Shown here in pieces: positions 1 to 8,780 of a DNA stretch of 64,000 nucleotides (position 1 is its first letter; every line of letters begins with the position of its first letter). The notes under the pieces are model-generated. The model saw only the letters and a program-made list of their open reading frames with translations, did no database searches and was not told the DNA's origin. The stretch comes from Sphingopyxis sp. JAI128 (GTDB taxonomy: Bacteria; Pseudomonadota; Alphaproteobacteria; Sphingomonadales; Sphingomonadaceae). The stretch lies in contig NZ_JACHDA010000004.1 of assembly GCF_014207235.1 (NCBI RefSeq), forward strand, positions 186,001 through 250,000, written 5' to 3'. Both the position numbers and the translations under genes were made by a program.

Positions 1-64
1 GCACGCGCTAAAGCCCTTCGGGTGAGCGACGCCGGCGGACGGCGCGCCAGACCGGAGGATGAAG

Positions 65-469
65 ATGATCAAGACCCATCATGGTTCGTGTCACTGCGGC
101 GCCGTCAAGTTCGAGGCCGAACTCGACCTCGACGCGGGGACGGGCAAGTGCAATTGCTCGATCTGCACCAAGAAAAGAAACTGGAGCGCGCAGATCAAGC
201 CCGAGGCGTTCCGCCTGCTGACCGATCCCGCGGCGCTCGGCGATTATCAGTTCGGGTCGAACAGCGCGCATCATATTTTCTGCAAGACGTGCGGCGTATC
301 GCCGTTTGGCCATGGCTATGTCGAAGAAATTGGCGGCGCCTATTATTCGGTGTCGATCGCGTGCCTCGATGACCTGACGCCGGCCGAGATGGCGGCGCTG
401 CCGGTGACGCATATGGACGGCGCGGGAAATAATTGGTGGAATCCGCCGACGGTGACCGCGCATATGTGA
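65..469 (+). CDS. GFA/CENP-V family zinc-binding protein
   Basis: A 134-residue protein of the glutathione-dependent formaldehyde-activating (GFA) fold. The family's zinc cysteines are visible: CHCG near residue 9, a CNCSIC cluster near residue 31, and CKTCG near residue 77. Family members bind structural zinc; very few have a proven enzyme activity, so formaldehyde chemistry should not be assumed. Two ATGs are in frame at 59 and 65. GGAGG at 54-58 directly abuts the first but sits six bases before the second, so 65 is the better start. The gene faces the cytochrome operon convergently, about 110 bases away. A second GFA paralogue lies at 51693-52244. Confidence 0.85.
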   Translation: MIKTHHGSCHCGAVKFEAELDLDAGTGKCNCSICTKKRNWSAQIKPEAFRLLTDPAALGDYQFGSNSAHHIFCKTCGVSPFGHGYVEEIGGAYYSVSIACLDDLTPAEMAALPVTHMDGAGNNWWNPPTVTAHM

Positions 470-579
470 GGGGCCGGATGGCGGAAAAGGGGGGGGGTCG
501 GAGGCTGCCGCTTCTGTCCCTTCGTCATCCTGGAATTGCCCAGCGCTTCCCTGCGACTCCGAAACCCGCCGCCGTCGGC

Positions 580-3500
580 TCAGTTCGCGTAAAGCAGCGG
601 CGGCCGCCACGCGCTTTCGTCAACCGCATCGCGGACCTTGTAGACCATCCCCTTGCTGTTCAGGAACAGCTTCTCCATTTCGGGCCGCGTGAACGGGCGC
701 GAGCCGAGGCGGCCGAACACCGCCATCTGGCCGCCCGTCTCGTCGACCGCGCGGTCGCGGTCGAGTCCCTTCGACAGCGCGAGCGCGGGCGACGGCGTCT
801 TGGCCCAGGCGATCAGTTCGGGTGTCGGCTTGGGCGAGAAGCCGTAGAGCCCCGGATTGTCGGGGCTGGTCAGCTGGAGCACCTTGATGCCATTCCGCCC
901 GTCGGCGACATAGCCGAACAGCGACGCGTTGGTCGACGCGACGATGACGTCCTCGGCATCGTTGAGCGCGCCGCCAAAGGTCAGCCCCGGCCAGGCGACC
1001 GGCGCGGCGGGGTGCGTGACATCGACGATGACCAGCCCGTCCTGCTTCGCCGCGACATACATATAGGTTCGCGCAAGGTAGATTTTACGCGCGTTGGCCA
1101 AGCGTACCGTGCCCTGCGGCACCGCAACCGGCTGTGCGAGATTGGTGACGTCGAACAGTTTTACGCCCTCGGCATCGGTGACCCACAGATAGCGGAATTG
1201 CAGCGCACTCGCGCGGGCGTCGGCCAGCGGCAGCTGCGCCGTGACCTTGGGCGCAAGCGGCGCCGTCAGGTCGAGCACGACGAGCCCGGCGTCGGTCGTG
1301 ATATAGGCCATGCTGCCGGCGAGCGTGATATGGCGCGCGCCGGCAAGAACATTGCCTTCGTTCCACGTCAGCGCGCGTTTCAGCTGGTTGTTGCGGAACT
1401 CGCCGTCGGCCATCGTGTCGATATCGACGAGGATCAGTCCTTCGACGCTGTCGGTGATGACGGCGTAGCGATAGATATCGTGCATCACCTGTTCGTGGTT
1501 CTCGGGGAAATTTTTCACGATATTCTCGTTGCGCGACACGCTGATCGGCTGCGTCGTCGCGATCGCCATGCAGGTTGCATTCTTCGTCTTCACATGCGTG
1601 TCGTGACCGAGCGGCGAGAAGGGCGCGCGAACGATGCGTTCGGAAAAGCCCTTGTTGCCGATCGAGGCGACGTCATAGACGCGGAAGCCGCCCTTGCCTT
1701 CGGCGACGAACATATATTCGCCGCGCTGCTGCAGGCAGTTTACCCGCCCGCCCGTGCCCTGGACGATGTTGGCGAATTCCTCGAGCGCATGGGTTTCGCC
1801 CGAGAGCTTCTTGTCGAAGGTCTTGCCGCGCACCCAGTCTTTGAGCTCGCGGCCATTCTGGTCGACGTGCAGCTTCCAATAGTCGGGATAGGCATATTTC
1901 TGGAGGTAACTGCCGATCACCGCCTGCGGCTCGTCCCATTCGGTGACGCGCGTGGCCTGAAAGCTGTTTTCCTGTCCCGACCAGACGTTCAGGCCGACGA
2001 AATTGACGAAGTTGGTGCCGAGCAGGTTCAGCTGCGCCATGATCGCATTATTGTCGTCGTTCGCCGACAAATGGCAGTCGCTGCACTGCTTGGTTTCAGA
2101 CCGGCGGACAGTGTGCGGGAAATGCGGCGCAAAGGCCTGGCTGGAATAGCCCGCCGAGCTGATCGGCGGTTGCTGCACATAGATGCGCTCGCGGTTGATA
2201 TTGGTCGACGACAGCACCAGCGCCGAGGTCGACCGCACCGGGGTGATGATGCCGCGTACCTCGCCGTCAGGACCCGGCTCGCCGGGCTTGGTGAGCTGGT
2301 GGCGGCCGAGCTGGAACATTTCGTCGCGCGCCACCTGCGGGTTATAGGTCGCGAAGTTCCGCGTCTCCTCTCCCTCGAAATGGTGCATCTTGGTTTTCCA
2401 GTTGGCCTCGATGGGCAAATGGCAACCGCCGCAACTGGTGGTCCAGCTGAGGTGGCAGGTGAAGCAGGTCATCTTGTCGTCGCCGTGCGCGCGATCTTCC
2501 TTCGCGACGCCCGGTCCCCATTCGAACTTGCCGTCCTCGCTGCCCGCGCGCGCCATCAGCTTCGCACGCGCTGCTTTGGCATTGAAATGCGGTCCTGGAG
2601 TCACCGCCTGCTTGACCAGGCTGACCTGCCATTCGAGCTTGGGGTCGACGATCGACCGCTGGATCAGGCCGATCACCTCGGCATCGTCATTATATTGGAA
2701 TTCGAAGCGGCGGCGCCCATCTGGATTGCGCAGCAGCGCCAGATTATTGCCCTGCGGCCGCGCGGCGACGTTCGAGGTGAGCAGGTTCGGCAGCGCATCG
2801 GCGGTGCCATGGCAATCCTTGCAACCGATTTCGACCGCGTTCGCGACCTCGCCCTGGATATAGCCGTTGCCGTGGCTGTCCTGCGCGAAATGGCAGTCGG
2901 CGCATTGCATCCCCTTTTCGGCGTGGATGTCCATCATATGGACCGCCTTGCCGGGATTCAGGCCCGGCGGCACGAACTTGCCCTCGACTCCCGGTCGTTC
3001 GGGATCGGCGCTGGCGAGGCAGAGTTCGCGCTGTTTTTCGTCGCTGTAGCTGGCGCAACTCTTGCGCCATTTTTCCGGGTCCTTCGGGTCGACGATATTC
3101 GCCGTGTCGGTGCCATAGGTCGACATATTGCCGTCGGCGTTGAGCAGGTTGCCGTTCCGGTCGCGTTTGAAGATGCCGCGGAAATTCCAGCCATGGCCGT
3201 GATAGTCGGCGAACTGCGTATCCTTGTTGCTGTCGTTGACGTCGTAGACGTCGCGCAGGAATTCGACGTCGGCCCACAGCCCGCGGGCGGCCGCTGCTTC
3301 CGGGTTGCGTTCGAGCACCTGATGCACTTCGGCGGCGGTCGGATAGCGCTGCTGCTTGTATTTCTTCCGATATTCCTCGTCGCTCATCCCCGGCGGGCGC
3401 GGCGCCGTATTATCCGGTCCCGGCCACATCTGCGGCGCGTCCGATTCATAATCCCACATCGTGTAGCCGAGGTAGGAGTTCAGGAAGATGTTCGGCTGGT

Positions 3501-4872
3501 GCATGTGGCAGGACATGCACTGCGAGGTCGGGATCGCGCGCGTGAAGGTGTGGCTGATCGGGTGGCCCGATTCGCCGCGCGCCGGGGCCCCGGGGCGTGC
3601 CGGAACGTCCGGATCGGCGGGGTCGATCAGCGCGCCATGACCGCCACCGGCTTGATGGCCGTCGTCGGCGCCGTGTCCGTCCTTGCCATATCCGCCTTCG
3701 GGCTTCCATTTTTTCTCCGATATCGTCGGATCGACCGTCGCCGTTTCGCCGTCGCGGCCAAACTTCGCATAGGTCAGGCTGTGCCGCGGTTCGCGGTCGT
3801 TGGCGTAGACGACGTGGCAGCCCGAACAGCCCGAATGGCGATAGTCGCCCGGCTGGTCGTTCGTCCCCATGAACCACGACAGCGGGTCGTTGAGGCGTGT
3901 CTTGTGGATGTTGAGCACGGGGATCGAGACGCGCAGGCCCGTGCCGGGACCGCGGTTCGATTGCTTGAGGTCGGGACGTCCCGGCTCTTCGAGCCGCTGG
4001 ATACTGCCCGTCGGGTTCGGCAGGCCGATTTCGGGAAATTGCGTGTTGATGTTGCGCCCGCCGCGCTCGAACACACGGAACACGTCGCCCGGCGGCAGCA
4101 CGCTCCAGCGCGGCAGCGGGTACATTTTGGCGAGCGCGCCGCGCTTCTTTTCCTCGTCGGTCAATATCTTGTCGAAACCGAAGCTCGGCTTGCAGGCTTC
4201 CTTATACTCCTCGGCGGTCAGCCGCGAGGAGGGGGACAGGATGCACGCGGGCTCGCCGGTGCGCGTGTAAGCCTCGCCGAAAATATAATTCTTATAGGGG
4301 ACGATGCCATTGTTATACGCCGCGCCCCCCCACAGCATCGCGCCGGTCGACATCATCGACCGTTCGGTCGCCTCGATCACCTCGAGGTGGCACGCGCCGC
4401 ACGCCTCGCGCGCGACGCGATAGTCGCTCGGGTTCACGAAGCGGATGAATTCGGGCGATTCCTTGTTGAGCAAAGTATAGCTGCGCTCGGGGTTCGCCGA
4501 GCTGTCGTGCCACGCGCCGGGCAGCGTCGGCTGCGGGTGCGCGAGCTTCATCGCCGCCTTGTTCGTCGGATGCCGGTAGCCGAGGCTGGGTGTCCCGCGC
4601 TGGCTGGCGTCGCCGCCATGACAGTCGGTACAGCCGAGCTTCACCGCGGGGGTCGCGTGCATCGAGGGCTGGTCGGTGCGCGTGTGACAGCTGTAGCAGC
4701 CTTCCGACTTCGCGCTCACCTCGGCGTCGCTCTGCTCGCGCGGTGCGGGCGGGGTGAAGCGATATTCGATCTTGAGCGGCTTCTCCTCCTCCGCGGCGCG
4801 GCCGACGCTCGCGCCGAAGGCGGCGCACATCGTCACGAAAGCGAGCAGAACGAAGAGTTTGCGCAGCAGCAT
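580..4872 (-). CDS. Decaheme cytochrome fused to LVIVD beta-propeller
   Basis: A 1430-residue exported protein. A signal peptide (about residues 1-26, ending VGRAA) precedes ten CXXCH heme sites starting near residues 59, 81, 158, 349, 452, 657, 684, 803, 814 and 930. After residue about 1050 the sequence changes to repeats of the kind GLVVLDLTAP and GLVIVDVTHP, the LVIVD pattern of a beta-propeller, to near residue 1360. Cytochrome c family knowledge implies periplasmic heme attachment and electron transfer; the propeller suggests docking or surface exposure, which is inference. It is the last gene of the operon, and its ATG follows the stop of the beta-barrel gene with no gap. Ten hemes recalls PioA/MtrA-type conduits, but those are far smaller and lack a propeller. 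Confidence 0.8.
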   Translation of the reverse strand: MLLRKLFVLLAFVTMCAAFGASVGRAAEEEKPLKIEYRFTPPAPREQSDAEVSAKSEGCYSCHTRTDQPSMHATPAVKLGCTDCHGGDASQRGTPSLGYRHPTNKAAMKLAHPQPTLPGAWHDSSANPERSYTLLNKESPEFIRFVNPSDYRVAREACGACHLEVIEATERSMMSTGAMLWGGAAYNNGIVPYKNYIFGEAYTRTGEPACILSPSSRLTAEEYKEACKPSFGFDKILTDEEKKRGALAKMYPLPRWSVLPPGDVFRVFERGGRNINTQFPEIGLPNPTGSIQRLEEPGRPDLKQSNRGPGTGLRVSIPVLNIHKTRLNDPLSWFMGTNDQPGDYRHSGCSGCHVVYANDREPRHSLTYAKFGRDGETATVDPTISEKKWKPEGGYGKDGHGADDGHQAGGGHGALIDPADPDVPARPGAPARGESGHPISHTFTRAIPTSQCMSCHMHQPNIFLNSYLGYTMWDYESDAPQMWPGPDNTAPRPPGMSDEEYRKKYKQQRYPTAAEVHQVLERNPEAAAARGLWADVEFLRDVYDVNDSNKDTQFADYHGHGWNFRGIFKRDRNGNLLNADGNMSTYGTDTANIVDPKDPEKWRKSCASYSDEKQRELCLASADPERPGVEGKFVPPGLNPGKAVHMMDIHAEKGMQCADCHFAQDSHGNGYIQGEVANAVEIGCKDCHGTADALPNLLTSNVAARPQGNNLALLRNPDGRRRFEFQYNDDAEVIGLIQRSIVDPKLEWQVSLVKQAVTPGPHFNAKAARAKLMARAGSEDGKFEWGPGVAKEDRAHGDDKMTCFTCHLSWTTSCGGCHLPIEANWKTKMHHFEGEETRNFATYNPQVARDEMFQLGRHQLTKPGEPGPDGEVRGIITPVRSTSALVLSSTNINRERIYVQQPPISSAGYSSQAFAPHFPHTVRRSETKQCSDCHLSANDDNNAIMAQLNLLGTNFVNFVGLNVWSGQENSFQATRVTEWDEPQAVIGSYLQKYAYPDYWKLHVDQNGRELKDWVRGKTFDKKLSGETHALEEFANIVQGTGGRVNCLQQRGEYMFVAEGKGGFRVYDVASIGNKGFSERIVRAPFSPLGHDTHVKTKNATCMAIATTQPISVSRNENIVKNFPENHEQVMHDIYRYAVITDSVEGLILVDIDTMADGEFRNNQLKRALTWNEGNVLAGARHITLAGSMAYITTDAGLVVLDLTAPLAPKVTAQLPLADARASALQFRYLWVTDAEGVKLFDVTNLAQPVAVPQGTVRLANARKIYLARTYMYVAAKQDGLVIVDVTHPAAPVAWPGLTFGGALNDAEDVIVASTNASLFGYVADGRNGIKVLQLTSPDNPGLYGFSPKPTPELIAWAKTPSPALALSKGLDRDRAVDETGGQMAVFGRLGSRPFTRPEMEKLFLNSKGMVYKVRDAVDESAWRPPLLYAN

Positions 4873-6804
4873 CTAGAAACTCAAAATCACATTGGCGAGG
4901 ATGGAGACATAGGCGTCATTCTTTTTCTTGTTGTCGAACAGATCCTTGAACCCCTTGCCGGGCAGCAACACCGCGGCGCTGAGACGGCCGACGATGTTCT
5001 GCGTCGCTTTCGGGCGCCAGATCGTCGCGAGCGACAGGTCGAAGCCGATATCCTTGGGAATTGAACCTTCGCTGCGCAGCACCTGCAGGCTCGACGTATT
5101 TTCGAACCAGAGATGATTGAGATTGGTGCTGACGCGAAATTCGGGGGTCAGGTCGAAATCGGCGCCCGCGCCGATGAAGACGGTGCCGGGATTGTTGAAG
5201 TTCGACTGTCCCTCCTCCTTCGACGAGCGCAGCGAGTTCAAAATGCCGTTGCGGCCGTTGATCGCAATCGCGCGCCCACCGCCCGCGAAGGGAATCGTCT
5301 GGCGAATCCAGTAGCTGGTGTCGGCGCCCCCGAAGATCGGGTTTTCGAAGATCGCGTCGAACCCGCCCTCGGTGTTGTTATAGGGATCGCCGTCGCCGGT
5401 CGCGTAGAGCCCCGACAGGCGGAAGCGCATCCAGTCCTGGTCGTAGCTGAGTTCGATCGCGCCGAAACCCGCACGGATTTCGGCGGGTTTGCTCGTGAAA
5501 AAGCTGTTCCGGTCTTCGCCGAGCGCGGCATAGAAGCTCGCCGTGAGGTTGATCCGTCCGATACGTCCGTCGGCGCTGTAGCCGAGGTAGACGACGTCAT
5601 ATTCGCGCCCGCGCAGGTCGCCGAGCAGCGCGGGGCGCACCGGGAAACCATTATGGTCGATCTGCACGTCGTTCTTTTCGCGGTTCATATTGTAAGTGAC
5701 GCTGACCTGACTGGTCAGCCCGACGACCGGGAAATCCTGGCGATAGAGGTTGCCGGTGAAGATGAAGTCGCTGCGCGGCGTCTGGGTAATGTCGTTGAGG
5801 CCGCTGTTGGTATCCTTTTCGAGCCGCCAGAAGGCCGCGAGATTATATTGGAAGCGGTTGTTGTCGCGGTTGCCGAAGAGGCGGATGCCGAGCTGGCTGT
5901 CGTTGAACAGGAAACCGCGGAAGTCGCTCTGGAACGGCTGGATGCCGAGGCGGATCGAGTAGAAATCATAGCGATCCGACGTGTTTCCGAGATGCCTGTC
6001 GACGAACAGTTCCTGCACGCCGAGAAAGCTGTCGTAGCGATGGCTCGCTTTCGACGGGCGCACGTCGAGCACGCGCCGTTCGGGCACGTCGACATAATTG
6101 GCCTGCCAGGCGAGCGTGACGCGATATTCGATATCGGGCGGCTTGAATGCCGTTGATCCCTTGATCAGCGCCGCGCCGGCGATGAAGGTCTGCGCAAAGA
6201 CGAAGCTGCGGTCCTTGCCGAACACGTCGAGGCTGCCCGGCCGCTCGGTCGTCTGGACGCCGACGGGGATCGGGAAGGTGCGCGGTTCGAACACGGTGTC
6301 GGACACCGCATTGGCGACGAAGAACCAGTCGTCGCCCTTGATCGGCAGCCATTTGACCTTGCTGCGGTCGATCGCGCGGTCGCCCTTGTACGTATTCTGG
6401 TGATAGGGGTCGAACCAGCGTTCCTTGACCACGCCCAAAGTCTCGATCAGGCGCCAGCGGTCGGGAACCGGCAGCTGGTCCTCCATGCCCGGAAAGGCCT
6501 GCGGCGGCGGCGGGCGCAGCGCGCCGACATTCTCCTGCGTCAGCGCGTCGGGAAGGTCGGGGCGATAGCCGGGCCGGCGGCGACCCTCGATAATCTGGGT
6601 GACCAGGTCGTCCTTGACCATGTCCTGCCAATCGACCGGCGGCGGCGGCGGTATCAATTCTTCGCCCGGCTGTTCGGACGGCGCCGCGTCGCCCGCGACC
6701 GGCGGCCCTTCGGGCGCGGGGGGCGGCGGCAATGCTTCGGCCCCGGGCGCGCCCTGCGCCGCGAGTGTCGCGATGACCGGCCAAAGGCTGCCCCCCGTCA
6801 TCAT
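4873..6804 (-). CDS. Outer-membrane beta-barrel protein of cytochrome operon
   Basis: A 643-residue protein with a short hydrophobic N-terminus, then about 75 residues rich in proline (PPPPAPEG, IPPPPPVDW). The remainder is alternating aromatic/polar strand sequence with many Asp/Asn turns and ends VILSF, the terminal phenylalanine typical of BAM-inserted outer-membrane barrels. I cannot assign a named family. It lies between a lipoprotein and a decaheme cytochrome, with a gap of 3 bases upstream and 0 downstream, so the products are probably made together. The natural guess is a barrel that sheathes or anchors the cytochrome, as MtrB/PioB do; it could also be a substrate-specific porin. Two ATGs (6804, 6801) are possible starts. 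Confidence 0.65.
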   Translation of the reverse strand: MMTGGSLWPVIATLAAQGAPGAEALPPPPAPEGPPVAGDAAPSEQPGEELIPPPPPVDWQDMVKDDLVTQIIEGRRRPGYRPDLPDALTQENVGALRPPPPQAFPGMEDQLPVPDRWRLIETLGVVKERWFDPYHQNTYKGDRAIDRSKVKWLPIKGDDWFFVANAVSDTVFEPRTFPIPVGVQTTERPGSLDVFGKDRSFVFAQTFIAGAALIKGSTAFKPPDIEYRVTLAWQANYVDVPERRVLDVRPSKASHRYDSFLGVQELFVDRHLGNTSDRYDFYSIRLGIQPFQSDFRGFLFNDSQLGIRLFGNRDNNRFQYNLAAFWRLEKDTNSGLNDITQTPRSDFIFTGNLYRQDFPVVGLTSQVSVTYNMNREKNDVQIDHNGFPVRPALLGDLRGREYDVVYLGYSADGRIGRINLTASFYAALGEDRNSFFTSKPAEIRAGFGAIELSYDQDWMRFRLSGLYATGDGDPYNNTEGGFDAIFENPIFGGADTSYWIRQTIPFAGGGRAIAINGRNGILNSLRSSKEEGQSNFNNPGTVFIGAGADFDLTPEFRVSTNLNHLWFENTSSLQVLRSEGSIPKDIGFDLSLATIWRPKATQNIVGRLSAAVLLPGKGFKDLFDNKKKNDAYVSILANVILSF

Positions 6805-6807
6805 CGC

Positions 6808-8775
6808 CTAAAGCCCGTCGCAGACATTTTGCTGCGCCGTATCGAGGAACGGAGCGAAGGGGCAGCTGATATAACGCAGGCGCACCCCGTCGCCGACGTT
6901 GACGACGATGGTGTCGGCGCGGATATTTTTCGGCGCGTTGCCGATACCGACGCGCGTCCCGGCATTATGGGTGCCCAGAAAGCTGATCATATCGTCCTGG
7001 TCGATACCGTCGCCCGACACGCCGATCGCGCCCACCAGCTGGTTGCCGCGATAGATGGGGACCGATCCGGGAAAGATCTGGATGCCGTTCTGCAACCGGT
7101 TCTGCCCCGGCGCGACGTCGGGCAAGGTCGTGCAGCGCGCCGGCGTGTCGGTGGGGCTGGCGCCCGAGACGAAACCCAGATGCGCGCCCAGATTGCCGAT
7201 GATGAGGGCCGATTGCAGCCCGGTCGAGAAGGGATTGAACTGTTCGATCGGGCGCGACAGCGGGCCGTGCGGGCGGCCGACTTCGCCATCGGGGAAATAG
7301 GGGCGCGACAGGTTGCCGCCCGACCGGTCGGCGAAGGCGATCGTGCCCGTCAGCGCGGCGGGATCGTTCAGGAAGGTCCGCAGGGCGGGCACGAACTGGC
7401 GGACGTCGGCGCTTGCATTGGCGCCGAGTTGGTTTCCCGCCTGGGCGCCCGAGAAGAAGGCGGCCGTGCGCGCTTTCTGCAAGCTGACGTCGGTGCCGAA
7501 GATCGGGGCGTCGGGCGATCGCACGATGCCGAGCACCGCGCCGTGCGTGTCTACGATGCTGATCGTCACCTGGGCGCGGCTGTCGAGCGGGCGGCGGATC
7601 TGCGCGCGCGCGCGGCTCATCACCGTGAACGCCTCTTCGAGCACCGCGCGCGCTTCGGCTTGCGTCAGCGGCGCGCTGTTGGTCGCGCTGTCGGTTCCGG
7701 CCCGGATCGGATAGCGGTTCGTCCCACTGCCATTGGTCAGGACAAAGGCGTCGCGGTTCGAAAATTCGGCCGGCGTCGAGGCGCGAATGCCCGATGCTTC
7801 GGTGCCATAGGCAATCCCCGCCGTCACCGCGGCATTGGCGTAGCCGATCACCGCGACGAGGTTGCCGGCGCTGCCGTTGAGGCTCGCAAAGCTGGCGCCG
7901 CCGCTCGACATCACCCCGGCGAAGGTCGCGTCCGAAAAGCGCAGGCTCGTTCCGTCGACGGTGATCTTGTCGGCGGTGATCGTGCCCGGTGCCTCGAACC
8001 CGCGCGTGCCCGCGAGCGCGATGAACTCCTCGGCGTCATTGTCGATGTCGAGGATGTTGGGATCGCTGCCGTAGACGCCGTCGCCCATTACGCCGATGCC
8101 GCCGACAAGCACGCCATTTTTATAGAGTGGCAATCCGCCGGGGTCGGCGGCGAGGCCGAGCGGCGAGCGTTTGGGCCCGATCAGCGCCGCCGCGCCGGGC
8201 GCGCCGAAGCGCGCCGACAGGTCGCTGCACGGCAGCTGGCTGAACTGCACGCCGAACAGGGGCCCGCTTTCGAGCCCGACGGTGGTCGGCGCCGGCGGGA
8301 AATGTTCCTGGACGATCTGGCTTGCGGTCCGGGTCGAAAAGGCGTTGCCGCCGCTCGAGAGATACGCGCCGGTCACCGCTTTCGCGATCGCGCCGCCCTC
8401 GGCCGGGAAGGTGACATTCTGCGCGTCGATGTTCACGCCGTTCGGTGCGGGCGAGGTCGTCGCGGTCGCGCGCGCGCCGTTCATGCGGAACACGCCGAGC
8501 ACATTGCCGACGCGGTCGGTCACCGCGATCACCGACGGCAGGCCGCGCGCCTGCGCCTCCGATATCGCTTGCGCGAGCACGCGCTCCACGTCGGCCGTGG
8601 TGAGCGCTTCGGCGGCGGGCGGGGCGTAAACCGTCGTCGGCGCAGGTGTCGGGGTCGGTGTGGGCGTCGGGGTCGGCGTACCGCCGCCGCCTCCGCCGCC
8701 GCCGCACGAGGTCAGCAGCAGCGCCCCTATCGCGGCGAAGGCGGCCGAACGGAAGAGGTGGGTCTTGCTTTGCAT
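6808..8775 (-). CDS. Lipoprotein with tandem GlcG/HbpS heme-binding domains
   Basis: A 655-residue lipoprotein. The lipobox is LLTSC with Cys24; Gly at +2 predicts outer-membrane sorting. The Cys is followed by eight glycines and seven Thr-Pro repeats, a flexible stalk. Two GlcG/HbpS-like units follow. The first starts near residue 55 (VIAVTDRVGNVLGVFR) and closes with VGGIGVMGDG; the second starts near 370 (ISIVDTHGAVLGIVR) and closes with VGAIGVSGDG. HbpS-type proteins bind heme and sense redox or iron state in other bacteria. Placed between two multiheme cytochromes, it could handle heme or act as a redox partner; this is inference. Its start is 5 bases after the upstream cytochrome stop. 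Confidence 0.8.
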   Translation of the reverse strand: MQSKTHLFRSAAFAAIGALLLTSCGGGGGGGGTPTPTPTPTPTPAPTTVYAPPAAEALTTADVERVLAQAISEAQARGLPSVIAVTDRVGNVLGVFRMNGARATATTSPAPNGVNIDAQNVTFPAEGGAIAKAVTGAYLSSGGNAFSTRTASQIVQEHFPPAPTTVGLESGPLFGVQFSQLPCSDLSARFGAPGAAALIGPKRSPLGLAADPGGLPLYKNGVLVGGIGVMGDGVYGSDPNILDIDNDAEEFIALAGTRGFEAPGTITADKITVDGTSLRFSDATFAGVMSSGGASFASLNGSAGNLVAVIGYANAAVTAGIAYGTEASGIRASTPAEFSNRDAFVLTNGSGTNRYPIRAGTDSATNSAPLTQAEARAVLEEAFTVMSRARAQIRRPLDSRAQVTISIVDTHGAVLGIVRSPDAPIFGTDVSLQKARTAAFFSGAQAGNQLGANASADVRQFVPALRTFLNDPAALTGTIAFADRSGGNLSRPYFPDGEVGRPHGPLSRPIEQFNPFSTGLQSALIIGNLGAHLGFVSGASPTDTPARCTTLPDVAPGQNRLQNGIQIFPGSVPIYRGNQLVGAIGVSGDGIDQDDMISFLGTHNAGTRVGIGNAPKNIRADTIVVNVGDGVRLRYISCPFAPFLDTAQQNVCDGL

Positions 8776-8780
8776 GATCT

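Noticed and set aside
489-497. Run of nine G
   Set aside because: A homopolymer after the GFA stop and outside any gene; no phase-variable frame around it.
433-5064. A 1543-codon plus-strand open frame
   Set aside because: It is antisense to the multiheme gene. Composition is Arg/Ala/Val shadow sequence with no domains, while the minus strand has ten CXXCH sites and a signal peptide.
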